From positions 622,551-686,550 of the forward strand of contig QANY01011423.1 of the NCBI GenBank assembly GCA_003255025.1: a stretch of 64,000 bases of DNA, in the 5' to 3' direction. Numbering within the stretch: the first letter of the stretch is position 1; the number at the start of each line of letters is the position of its first letter. The notes beneath the pieces were generated by a model, which saw only the letters and a list, made by a program, of their open reading frames with translations, was not told the origin of the DNA and searched no databases. The stretch comes from Datisca glomerata. Taxonomy: Eukaryota; Streptophyta; Magnoliopsida; Cucurbitales; Datiscaceae. The translations under genes were made by a program, and so were the position numbers. Positions 35,137-47,172 of the stretch are shown piece after piece.

Positions 35137-35869
35137 CGAAAATTACAAAAACAACTGTTTTGAAAATACAGTCATCAATTGTATAAAATTAGAAAAATGA
35201 AAATAGAATCGGAAGAAAAAGTTACCTAGAGCAAAAACTTTGAATTCTTCAATACAAAGAAAAGGATAATATTTCTCGACTTTCACAAGGAGAATGGAAA
35301 ACCATTTGTAATGTAGAAGATGGTGAAATTGAGAAGGAGATCTAAAAAAAATTAGAATATAATCATAATCAAACAAAATTTAAAATAAGATCATTAAAAC
35401 CATCATAACCACCCCTAAGATCATGGGAGGTTTAAATGTAAAAATCTATAGCAACTTAAAAACTACTTTGAATAACTCGTCCTACACGTGGGCATTAAGG
35501 AAAATCATTATAATTCCCAATAGACACTAATTAGATGGGGCTAAATTTCTACTTCAAAATGTTTTTGGCCATTTAATTACTTGCTACTATGAGAAGTGAT
35601 TATGTATAATATTGTTCATAAATAGACATATAAGGGTCGTTCCTCTTACCAATGAGTATGTAGTATATGTATAAGGGGACCGTTCCCGTTACAAAAGCAA
35701 TGGGAGAGTAATTCTTTTTTTGTTCTTATTAAAGTTTATGTATTTTGATATAAGAAACTGCGTTTTAAAATTAAAAATAGAAACGCTTGACCGTTGGCCT
35801 AGATGATTTGAATGGCAAGATCATTGTCAAACATATTAGTTGTAGTCATCGGTACGAGGAACGACCCCC

Positions 35870-35870
<1 letters not shown>
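35137..35870. other. Intergenic or lost 3' part of element D
   Basis: No 3' LTR of element D, no gene and no clear terminus are seen. AT-rich sequence. Confidence 0.5.
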
Positions 35871-35903
<33 letters not shown>

Positions 35904-35944
35904 TTGTATGTATCTATATATGTATGTATATATATATATATATA
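35871..35944 (+). repeat. (TA)n/(TG)n compound microsatellite
   Basis: Runs of TA, then TG, then mixed TATG/TATA lie directly against the outer end of the copia C 3' LTR at 35945. Confidence 0.9.
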
Positions 35945-37651
35945 TGTTAGTCGTTGCGACGCGTGTGGCATGTGACCATTTAAAAATTAAAACTTTTAAT
36001 AAAGATCAAATTTTTTAATAAAACAAAATTTGCGCAACGTTAAAATAACAAAAAAATCTTTTTATTGAAAACGTTTTTTCAATCAACCATAATCCATTAT
36101 GTATTTATACATTAAATCTACAACGTACAAGGTTAGGAATCATATAGATCTTGTAATCTATATCAAGCATCCTTGCAAAACTGATTGATCGTCTAACGAA
36201 AATGTTCCAACGATCAGTAGTCTCCGAGATCCACACTAAGATCTTCCAAGTCAATCATCAACGCACTAGAACCTGTGAGGGCACGTAGGATATTACAAGA
36301 TATTTTTTTGTCTCCAGATGTACATGACACATGAGATCTAGAGACTTATTGAGAATGACTTTAGTGGGATAATCCTCTAAAATAACGTCACTGCAGTGTG
36401 GCGTAACACATTGCACTGTGTGTTACGCCACACTACAGTGCCATGTGGCACTGTAGAGCTAGACGCCTACTGTTGTAGTGTCATGTGGCACTACAATAGT
36501 TCATGGTGACCTAAGATTCACAATCATTAATCGTCACGTGGTAATTACTGTAAATTAAATATTTATTTTAATTAGATAAATATCTAGATATCAGTTAATT
36601 CAAAATTAACATATATGATTATCCCTATCAACTAAATTATTTGTTATTTCACAAATAACAGATTTAGTTTATTCGAATTATTCTCTAATAATAATTTACT
36701 TATATAATTTCATAAGTTAGATATTCTGTCTCACTTACCGACAATTATAAAAACTATTTGCTAATTATTTTTATATATAATTTCCAAAAATTATATTTAT
36801 ATATATAAATAATTCAATTATTTAATTTTAATTAATTAATCACACATAATTATCTCATAATTATGTACTTACCCCAGTATAAGAAATCATTTGCAAGTCA
36901 GTCCTTTTCTTTTGTCCTGAAATATTCACACTCTTAGACTGTGTAGTATAGAAGTGACTTGGGACCATGGACCTATAACCCTAAGCTCCAATAAGCTAGA
37001 TTATTAAATAATATTTTTAATTAAATAATCTTATTTATTATTCTAATATAAATATGAAATTGAACTCTTAGTGATTATAGAATGTATTTACATAGTATTC
37101 TCATGTAGTCCACTAATATAATCATTTCGTGTAGTTCTATACTCCAATTATTGGTTCATAAATTAGAACTGATCAAAATTATTGTTTTACATTTCTAATT
37201 ATCTCTTGATCTTTAAGTACCATTAATCTTCTAGTGAATGACTAATTTATAATCTTATTATAAATTTGAGCTCAATAACCATTCAGTTTCAGAATTAACA
37301 TATAAAGCAACCAATATAAGATTCATTAGAAAAGCTTGGATTCTAAATCTTGCAAGATTATGCTCTCAACCATCCACATCACTAAATCTCCAAAATAAAA
37401 GTCACTAGCCTGTTTTACAAACAAATTTTGCCGAGTGAATCAAAAAGACATATATAAGAGTTCATGACTACACAGGATTCAGACTAATCTACATATGACA
37501 TTCAAGTTTATGTGTATTAAATTTTTATGATAAACAACATGTTGATAAAGATATTAATTCCCCTTGATCCAGTCATATATAATCATACTATATAAAATAC
37601 ATTCACTAAGATATATATCCACATTAATAATCCGTCTCTAGATCGCATGCA
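35945..37651 (-). repeat. Copia C 3' LTR, outer part
   Basis: The plus strand starts TGTTAGTCGTTGCGACG, the inverse of an LTR ending in CA. It parallels the nested solo LTR from its own start (TGTTGATCATTGCAGCG) but lacks about 290 bp of it near 36390. It is interrupted at 37651 by that solo LTR. Confidence 0.85.
36389..36440. repeat. Strong inverted repeat (hairpin) in the copia C LTR
   Basis: 36389-36410 pairs with 36419-36440 over 22 bp with one mismatch; the inner 15 bp (GTGTGGCGTAACACA) pair perfectly around an 8-base loop. A second near-palindrome, CAGTGCCATGTGGCACTG, follows at 36436-36453. Degenerate versions occur at about 38391-38450 and 45688-45770. Confidence 0.9.
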
Positions 37652-39858
37652 TGTTGATCATTGCAGCGCGTGCGCGGTGGAAGCGTGTGGTGCGTGACTA
37701 TTTTAAAAATTAAATTTTTAATAAAAATAAAATCTTTTTAATAAAACAAAATAACGCAACACTACGATAACAAAAAACTTTTTTATTGAAAACTTTTCAA
37801 TCAGTCTGGATTTATTATATATTTATATATTAAATTAACAACATACAAGGTCACGAATCATAAACCTCTTGTAGTCTAAATCAAGCATCCTCGCGAAACA
37901 AATCGATTCTCCGTTCCTATAAAATTGTTTCAACGATCAGCAAACTCTAAGATCCACACCGATATCTTTCAAGTCATTTTTCAACGCTCTAGGACGTGTG
38001 CGGGCACATAGAATATAACGAATGCACTTTTCTGTATCTAGATTTACTCAACACATGAGATCTAGAAATTTTTCTCAGAAGGACTTTTTTATATGATTTT
38101 CTAAAATAACGTTATGATGATTCTATTAGAGATTTTTTATTAACTCTTAATCGTAGAAAAATCACTATTTTTGAAATCATGTTCTTCTCTCAACTCTTGA
38201 TTGATGAATTGATTCTATGATTCAACTAATTGATTGAATTGATTGAACTCATTCATTATCTTAGCCCATCAGAAGAATCATATCTGTATATTTTTCTTGA
38301 TAATGATATATCAGATATTTTGAGATAATTGAAATAATATTTAATTATAAAATTATCAATAGTAGTATGACCCAGTACCAATGTGCACAACTGCAGTGTG
38401 GCATGGCACTGTAGTGTGCCGTGAGGCAGTACAATGCCTTGTGGCGCTACAATAGTCCATGTCAATTTATAGTACCCAATTAGTGATTGACACATGATAA
38501 TTACTGTGTATTAAATATTTATTTCAATCAAATTAAATATCTAAATATTTGTTAATTTAAAATTAACATATCTGATTATCTCTATCAACTAAATTATCTG
38601 TTATTTCATAAATAACAAATTCAGTTGACCCAAATTATTATCTAATAATAACTTATTTATCTAATTTTATCAATTAGATATTATGTCACACTTATCGATA
38701 ATTAAAAAAAATCGATAATTATATATATAATTCAATTAATTAATTCTTAATTAATTAATTACACATAATTATCTCATAATTATGTACTTGCCCCAAAATA
38801 AAAATTCCTTTACGAGTAAGTTCTTTTCTAATGTCCTAAAATATTCACACATTAGACTACGTAGTACAGAGGTGACTTGAGAATCATGAACCTATAATCT
38901 TAAGTTCCAGTAAACCAGATTATTAATTAATTTTTTTAATTAAATAATCTCATTTATTAATTCAATTATTACTCTAATATAAATATGAAAATGCACTCTT
39001 AGCGATTACAAATTATATTTACAGAGTATTCTCATGTAATCCACTGATATAATCATTTCACGTAGTTCTGTCCTCCGATTATTGGTTCGTAAATTAGAAC
39101 TGGTTAAGATTACCGTTTTACCCTTCTAATTACTTCTTAATCCTTAAGTATCATTAATGCACTAGTGAATGGTTAGTTTATAATCTTATTATAAGTTTAA
39201 GCTCAATAATCATTCAGATCCAGAATTTACACTTAAGGAAACTAATATACGATCCGTTAAAAAAATTTAGATTCTAAATCTTGTAGGATCACATTTCCAA
39301 CCATTCATATCATTGAATCTCCAAAACAAAAGTCACTAGCCTGTTTTTCAAATAAACCTTAACGAGTGCATAAAAAAATCCAGTAGACATGCCTAGGACT
39401 TTATCACTACTCAGGGTTCAGAGTGATCTACAAATGATCATCGAATTGATATGTATTAAATCTTTATGATAAACGGCACCTTGATAAATATATTAATTCA
39501 CATCGATCTAGTCATGTATAATCTCATTATATAAAGCACCTTCACTAAGATGTCTCTCTACATCAATGATCTGGATTTAGATCACATGCATTCATAATGC
39601 TTAGTGAACCATACTAGGAACCATTCATTAAAGATTTCATACTTTAATATGTTGCTGATAATTTTATTCATTATATATGATCTTAATCCTCTCGTACTAA
39701 TACAAGATCATAGTCTCAGTAATGAATATGAAATTTTCAGACATTTATATAAATTATTCAACAATAATTTAAAAGAACAATTATAAGAAAAATGTAATCC
39801 TTTTTAAATTTCATATCAAAATTTCAATACACATGCTTTGAGGGCATAACTCTCAATA
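37652..39858 (-). mobile_element. Nested solo LTR of the copia C family (2207 bp)
   Basis: A full-length LTR lies inside the outer LTR. It is flanked by a perfect 5-bp target duplication, ATGCA, at 37647-37651 and 39859-39863. Removing it rejoins the host LTR (GATCGC-ATGCA-TTCATAAT). The ends are TG...TA, the last base pair having mutated from CA. Confidence 0.92.
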
Positions 39859-40866
39859 ATGCATTCATAATACTTAGTGAACCGTACTAGTAATCATTCA
39901 TTCAAAATTCTATACTTTAATATGTTGCTGACAATTTTATTCATTATCTATGATCTTAATCCTCTCGTACTAATACAATATCATAGTACTCCACTATAAA
40001 TATGGAATTGCACTCTTAGAAATTATAAATTATATATACAGAGTATTCTCATGTAGTCCACTAATATAATCATTTCACGTAGTACTGTCCTCCAATTATT
40101 GGTTCTTAAATTAGAACTTGTCAAAATTATTACTTTACCCTTCTAATTATCTCTTAATCCTTAAGTACCATTAATCTACTAGTGAATGGTTAGTTTATAA
40201 TCTTATTATAAAGTTGAAATCAATAATCATTCAGTTCTAGAATTTACACTTAAGGGAACTAATATAAAAACCATTAGGAAAGCTTGGATTTCAAATCTTG
40301 CAGGATCACATTTTCAGCCATCTATATCACTGAATCTCCAAAACAAAAGTCACTAGCATGTTTCCCTAGCAAACCTTAACGAGTGAATCAAAAAATCCAG
40401 TAAACATGCTTAGGAGTTCATGACTACTCAGGATTCAAACTGATCTACATATAAGAATCGAATTGATGTGTATTAAATCTTTAGGATAAACAACACGTTA
40501 ATAAATATATTAATTCACATCGATCTAGTCATCTATAATCTCATTATATAAAGCACATTCACTAAGATGTCTCTCCACATCAATAATACGGATTTAAATC
40601 ACATGCATTCATAATGCTTAGTGAACTGTTCTAACAACCATTCATTAAATATTTCCTACTTTAATATGTTGCTGACAATTTTATTCATTATCTATGATCT
40701 TAATTCTCTCTTACGAAAATATCATAGTCCCATTAATTAATATGAAATTTTAGATATTTGTATAAATTATTGAACAATAATTTAAAAGAAAAATTATAAG
40801 AAAAATGTAATTCCACTAAATTATTAAAATATCAATACACATGTTTTGAGGGCATAACCCCCAACA
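39859..40866 (-). repeat. Copia C 3' LTR, inner part, with internal partial duplication
   Basis: After the nested LTR the host LTR resumes at ATGCATTCATAATACTTAG. Near 39988 it jumps back to an earlier LTR position (CACTATAAATATGGAATTGC), then runs through to the true LTR start, TGTTGGGGGTTATG on the minus strand, at 40866. About 0.6 kb of LTR sequence is thus duplicated. Confidence 0.8.
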
Positions 40867-40881
40867 ATCTCTCACTTTCCC
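40867..40881 (-). other. Polypurine tract of copia element C
   Basis: The minus strand reads GGGAAAGTGAGAGAT directly before the 3' LTR start TGTTGGGGG. This is the expected primer site for plus-strand DNA synthesis. Confidence 0.8.
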
Positions 40882-42220
40882 TAAAACAAATGTGGCATTT
40901 CTCTCAATCCCATGTGTTGCACATGACCCTCAAACATCTTCGTAGGAAGTGTCTCAATAAATGGATCAGCCAGGTTTTGATCCAACGTCAAAACAGCTGG
41001 AGCCAAATTCTGATCCGACGTTATCTTCATAACAATAAGATCACCTCGGTGTATGACCCGGACGTCGACTTTTGACTATCCTAATCTGATTCATAATCAG
41101 TATATCCAGTAATATTCAGATCTCCACCTGAACAAACAAGCATATGGTTCTCATTCTCCTAAGATACTTGAGAATATGTTTTACTGCATTATAATGTTTC
41201 AAACCTTGGTTCGATTGATAACAACTGACCATTCCTACTGCATAACAGATGTCCAGTCTCGTACACAAAATGGCATACATAAGACTTCCAACTGTTGAAG
41301 CATAAGGAACCTTTCTTATATCATTTTCCACCTTAGATGTCTTAGGACATTATTCCTTAGAGAGGGCAATTCCATGTTTGGTTGATAGTTTACCTTTCTT
41401 AGAATTCTCCATAGAGAATCTCTCCAGCACCTTATCAATATAATATGCCTGAGAAAGTGCAAAGAGCTTGTTCTTTCTATCCCTTAGGATTTGGATGCTC
41501 GCATGTCCCAAATCTTTCATTTGGAATTTCTCAGCTAACAATTTCTTTACCTTTGACAGAGTTTCTACATCATTCCCAATGAATAGAATACCATCAACAT
41601 AAAGAAATAAAAAACCACTATTTTATCTTTGATGTATTTATAAACACAGGCTTCGTCAACATTTTGCTTGAAGCCAAAGACTTTATAATCTCATCAAAGA
41701 TAAGATTCCAAGATCTAGTTGCTTTAATCCATAAATGGATTTAAGCAGCTTGCATACTTTTTTATCTTGACCATTTTATATGAACATTTCTAGCTTGCAT
41801 CATATAGATGTTTTTTTCAATAGAATCATTCAGAAAAACTGTCTTGACGTCTATTTGCCATATCTCATAGTCAAAACTAGCGATTATGGATAAAATGATG
41901 CGAATGGATTTTAGAATGACCACAGGGGAGAATGTCTTTTCATAATCGACTCATTCCCTTTGTGTATAGCCCTTGACTACTAACCGTGTCTTGAAAGTCT
42001 CTACTTTCTCATCTACACCTCTTTTCTTTTTGAAGATCCATTTACATCAAATAGGCCTAGCATCTTCAAGTGGATCTACAAGTTCCCAGACAGATTTGGA
42101 ATGCATAGATTTCATTTACTGGTTCTTGGCATCTTGCCATTTCTCCTTTTCAGGATCATTCATTGCTTCTTCATAAGATAATGGGTTGTCCTTATCAGTG
42201 TCTGACACTAGGACATGCGC
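40882..42220 (-). pseudogene. Copia C reverse transcriptase and RNase H
   Basis: RT entry segments WQDAKNQ and WELVDPLEDARPI (about 42060-42150) and CKWIFKKKRGVDEKVETFK (about 41990-42050) are followed by GYTQRE and YEKTFSPVV (about 41920-41970). The catalytic box near 41600 reads LYVDGILFIGND, so the second Asp of YVDD is Gly. MKDLGHASIQILRDR (about 41470-41525), PYASTVGSLMYA (about 41270-41310) and GYTDYESD (about 41080-41105) mark the connection and RNase H parts. The frame shifts repeatedly and the copy cannot be active. Confidence 0.9.
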
Positions 42221-43620
42221 CTCTAATCCGTAGCGAACTAGTTGTCTCAGAATCCTCCCACTACGACGTTGCACTGGGGTTTCCTTTGCAGGAACTGTGA
42301 TTTCTCTTGTTTGTCATTTATCAGTAGAAACTAAAGGTGATCTAAACTATTTAGCTATGAGGTTTGTAGTTTTACATATAGTCATGCTCAAGGAATGTTG
42401 CATTTGTCGACACAAAGACCTTTTGATCGTTGTGACTATAAAAGTACCACTTCTAGTCTCTGGAGCATAGCCTATGAATATGCATACCTCATATATTAAG
42501 TCTAACTTTCCGTTCTTGGGTCTAAGAACGTGAGTTGGACACTCTCATGTACAGAAATGATGCAAACTAGGCTTGGAGTTATTCCATAACACTAAAGGCA
42601 TCTTGCTTATAGACTTAGAGGGCACTACATTTAAAATGCAAGTTGCCGCGTGTAGTGCATATCCCTAAATTTTAAGTGACAATTATGAGTAGCTTAACAT
42701 CGACCTAACCATATCCAATAAGGTTTGTTTTCTCCTCTCTCAGCACTATTTTGCTGTTGTATTCCAGGTGCTGTAAGTTGAGATAAGATTCCATACTCCA
42801 GCAAATAATCCTTGAATTCTAAATCTAAGTATTCATCACCTTAATCAGATCAAATGGGTTTCAAGTTTCAATGATTTACCTAATTACTTTTCAGCTTCAG
42901 CCTTGAAGTCTTTAAGCTTTCCAAAAGTTTCAGACTTTCTATGCATTAGGTAACTATAACTATATCTTGAGTAGTCATCAATGAAAGTAACAAATTACTC
43001 ATACTTACCTCTATTTTGTACATTGATCGGCCCACAAACATCACTATGTACTAGCTCAAGTAGTTCCTTGGCTCTTTAACCCTTTCTTGTGAAATGTCTC
43101 TTGGTCATTTTACCCTTTAGACAAGATTCATAAACATGAAGAGTTCTAACTTTTAGTTCTCTCAAAACATCATTCTTTTTTAACCTATTTAACATATCTA
43201 GATTAATATGTCTCAACCTAATATGCCAAAGATATGTGTTATCATCATCATGAGAAGCTTTTTGTCGTTTGTTACTTTTAAGTTTTGCTACTTTAAATAA
43301 TTCAGAATTATTTAACGCGTGTTCAGTCAATTTAAGCATATACAGTACGTTTATAACTTTATCATGATAAATATCGAATCCATTCTTAGAAATAATAAAC
43401 TCTTTATTAATAAAATAAACTTCAAATAACTGTTCTTGCAAAAATGAAAGAGAATTCAAATTTCTCGAAAAGCTAGGAATATAATAAAAATTGTTCAAAA
43501 CTAAATAATTATATCTAAAAAGTAAACGGACTGTCCATAATGCTTTAGTTGACATGAGCGCACCACTGCCAACTCTCAAAATGACCTCGCTTCAGCCAAC
43601 TCCTTTGATGAATCAAGCAT
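42221..43620 (-). pseudogene. Copia C protease tail, GAG-pre-integrase and integrase
   Basis: A 167-codon open frame (43076-43579) contains the protease C-terminal part (NYLVLNNFYYIPSFSRNL) and the pre-integrase motif YLWHIRLRHINLDMLNRL with ESCLKGKMTKRHF. The integrase core is spread over broken frames: HSDVCGPINV (about 43030-43060), TFIDDYSRYSY (about 42950-42985) and GIQQQNSAERR (about 42730-42770). Confidence 0.88.
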
Positions 43621-43739
43621 CTGCAGAGAAGAACATACATGATCAGTGGTTCCTGAATCATATTCCACAAAGCAAGATGACAAATCATATTCCACAAAGC
43701 AAGCTTCAGGTACAAGTAAATCATATTTACCTTTCTTTT

Positions 43740-44576
43740 TCAGTTTGGAGAGATACTTGTTAAAGTTTCTCTTCCTATGACCTTCAATCCCACAGTGGAA
43801 ACATTTTCCCTTGGGCTTGTGTCGCTCTTGTTCTTCTTGACTTTCGGCGATATCTTGGCTTTCTTTCCTCTTTTGTTCTTACTATTGTCCTTACCAATGT
43901 TCTTCTTCATTTTCTTGCTCTTAACAATATTGGAAGAATACTTTTGCTCAACAACGTTTGTCTCACCCTCTTTGTTCATTCTAAGATTGAGTGACTCAAA
44001 TGTCTGCAGTTCATTCAACAATTGAGTCATGTTGAATTGCAAATTATTCATAACATAGTTGGTCGTGAATACAGAAAAAACTGGTGTGTGCGACACAAGT
44101 ATAATTCTAACTTGAGTCCGCTCATCAACGGTCGCCCCATGTACTCCTGCATCGTGCATTATGTTGATCATGTTCAAAACATGTTCTCGCACATAAGTAT
44201 CATTTCTCATCTTAGTTGTCATATAACTCCTAGTGGCCTAATGACGACTTTGATCAGACTGCTGCCAAAACATCGCTTGTAGAGATTCCATAATCTCATA
44301 GGCAGTCTCCATGCTTTCATGCTTAGTTCTCATAACAGCATTCATGCACACAAGCATGTAGCACTTCACATTTTTGTTTGATATGATCCAAGTATCATAT
44401 TTGTCCCTAATATTCTTAGGAGCATTAGCATCAGGCTTCTCAGGACATTCCTCAATAAAAATGAACATATGGCAACTCAACATTAAGTTCATATTTAATT
44501 TTCAACTTACGAAATTATCACCATTCAATTTCTCAAGAGCGAGTAAAGCAGTAACAAGATTTTTTATGGTAGACAT
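43740..44576 (-). pseudogene. Copia C gag with CCHC knuckle
   Basis: MSTIKNLVTALLALEKLNGD starts at 44576 and soon meets a stop. EECPEKPDANAPKNIRDKYD and TAYEIMESLQAMFWQQSDQS (44240-44460), then VREHVLNMINIMHDAGVHGA (about 44130-44190), NLQFNMTQLLNELQTFESLN (about 43990-44050) and a Lys-rich linker, belong to a well-known plant copia gag family. The knuckle CFHCGIEGHRKRNF (about 43760-43806) is in another frame and its last Cys is Phe. Confidence 0.92.
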
Positions 44577-45679
44577 AATAATGATAACTGAAATTTAAAA
44601 CATACAAGATTCAATATAATTGATAAATATCTAGAATTTGAAAAAATAAACGTGATGCATTAATGCAACATAATAAACACACAAATTTAACAATTATTAA
44701 TCACGATAAAATAACCCAACGATTAATGTGATGCCTTAGCGTCAGTTAGATTAACCTCAGACTGTCAATGAGATATTTTCATCCTTATTAATTAAACTTA
44801 AAATATCTCATATTTTCTCTTTTAACAATAAGGTAACGCTTGTTCGGTCAAGTCACCACTATCTATTTGAAAGCTTAATTGTGACTTTGTGAGTGTAACC
44901 CATCATTTTAGATTCCATGACTTTATTTAAAATATGCCCCCTTAGGGTCGGTCAAAACTAAACTATACCACTTTCTCATATCTTTTTTAGATGTCCAACC
45001 TTGGTATCGGTATAGCTCGAAACATTTCTTAGGGATGAAAACTAAGCCATCTCGAGACCCTTACTACACCTCATGGTGTTGTACTAATGATGGAGACCAT
45101 ATGTTATATTGACATGTCAACCTTCTCCCATTCACTATTTTAGGAATATGTATTTTTATCTAATCAATTAATTCCAAATTAATCATTGATTAAAATAATA
45201 ACCCTATGAATATTAAATAATCAGTTATGCCAATCTCATTGGTTTCAGTTCATTTAACTTTCTAAAACGCCTAAATTATAATTAGGTGAACTTATATTAA
45301 CTAATTAATTATAATCATCAAACTTTAATTAAACACTTTTACTAAAGTCAGTTATCATAAATGTTATTATGCCATTAGTGCAGTGTGATTACCAAGTTTT
45401 AACTAATTCAAATTTAATTGTTTAAATGCAATTGATTTCATAAAATAATACATATAAACATATTAGGACAATCCTAATAAATTATGTTTCTACTGATGAG
45501 ATGCATGATCAAATGAAACTGTGTGAAAATTTTATGTATAACATGTGATCGACTAATGTATTGACATGTTATCAAACATAACAATTAAATAATTATTTAA
45601 CAATAAAATAAAATAATAATGGATCGAGTGACTATTGAATATTTTTAAATTACAATTCTTGAAATAGAAATAACAATGG
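44577..45679. other. Leader of copia element C; primer-binding site not found
   Basis: 1.1 kb of AT-rich DNA separates gag from the recognisable LTR. I found no TGGTATCAGA-type primer-binding site. A block near 45210 (ATTAAATAATCAGTTATGCC) is repeated inside the LTR near 45935, a sign of rearrangement. Confidence 0.55.
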
Positions 45680-47172
45680 CTATGTGTTACGCCACATTGC
45701 AGTGTCGTGTGGCACTACAGTATTACATGCCTACTGCTGTAGTGCCATGTGCAACAGTCTATGTGGATATATGATTCTCAATCATTGATCGACACGTGAC
45801 AATTACTGTAAATTAAATATTTATTTTAATCAGATAAATATCTAGATTTCAGTTTATTCAAAATTAACATATCTGATTATTCCTATCAATTAAAATATTT
45901 ATTAATTCACAAATTCCTATCAATTAAAATATTTATTAAATAATCAGTTATGCCAATCTTATTTAAATAAGTATCTAATTTCATAAATTTGTGATTCTGT
46001 CTCACTTATCGACAATTAAAAATAATCGATAATTATTTATATCTATAATTTTCATAAATAATATTTATATATATAATTCAATTAATTAATCATACAAAAT
46101 TTTTTCATAATTATGTATTTACCCCAGAATAAAAAATCATTTGCAAGTCAGTCATTTTCTCATGTCCTGAAATATTCACACCCTAGACTGTGTAGTATAG
46201 AGGTGGCTTGGGGACCACTGACCTATAATCCTAAGCTCCAATAAATCAGATTATTAATTAAACTCTTTAATTAAATAATCTAATTTATTAAATCCATTAT
46301 TACTGCACTATAAATATGGAATTGAACTCTTAGTGATTATAGAATGTATTTACAGAACATTATCATGTAGTCTACTGATATAATCATTTCATGTAGTTAT
46401 ATCATTCAATTATTGGTTCGTAAATTAGAACTGATCAAAATTATCATTTTACCCTTCTAATAGTACCATTAGTGCATTAGTGAGTGGCTAATTTATAGTT
46501 TTATTATAAATTTGAGCTTAGTAACTATTCAGTTTCAAAATTAACACTTAAGAGAACCAATATACGATTTGTTAGATAAGCTTGGATTTCAAATCTTGCA
46601 AGATCATGTTCCCAGCCATCCACATCACTGAATCTAAAAAACTAAAGTCACTAGCTTGCTTTACAAATAAACTTTAACGAGTGGATCAAAATATACAGTA
46701 GAAATACATAGGAGTGCATGACTACGCTGGATTCATTTTGATCTGCATATGATCACCGAATTGTTTCGTATTAAATCTATATGATAAACGACACGTTGAT
46801 AAAGATATTAATTCACATCGGTCTAGTCATATATAATCTCATTATATAAAGTACATTCACTCAGATGTATATCCACATCAATGATCCTTATCTAGATCAT
46901 ATGCATTCATAATACTTAGTGAACTGTACTAGCAACCATTTATTAAAGATTTCACAATTTAATATGTTGCTGACAATTTCATTCATTATCAATTATTTTA
47001 ATCCTCTCGTACTAATACAAGATCATAGTCTCATTATTGAATATAAAATTTTCAGATACTTATATAAATTATTCAACAATAATTTAAAAGAAAAACTATA
47101 AGAAAATTGTAATTCCATTAAATTTCATATTAAAATGTCAATACACATGCTTTGAGTGCATAACCCCCAGCA
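45680..47172 (-). repeat. Copia C 5' LTR, inner end missing
   Basis: On the minus strand it begins TGCTGGGGGTTATG at 47172, matching TGTTGGGGGTTATG of the 3' LTR. It runs to the hairpin region near 45688, but the last 0.45-0.74 kb present in the other copies is absent. Confidence 0.85.

Larger units (their letters stand above)
35945..47172 (-). mobile_element. Large Ty1/copia element C with nested LTR insertion
   Basis: On the minus strand: 5' LTR remnant (47172 to about 45680), leader, gag, protease, integrase, RT and RNase H, polypurine tract (40867-40881), then a composite 3' LTR (40866-35945). The integrase-before-RT order makes it copia. All coding parts are broken. No target duplication is evident; the left flank is a microsatellite. 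Confidence 0.85.
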
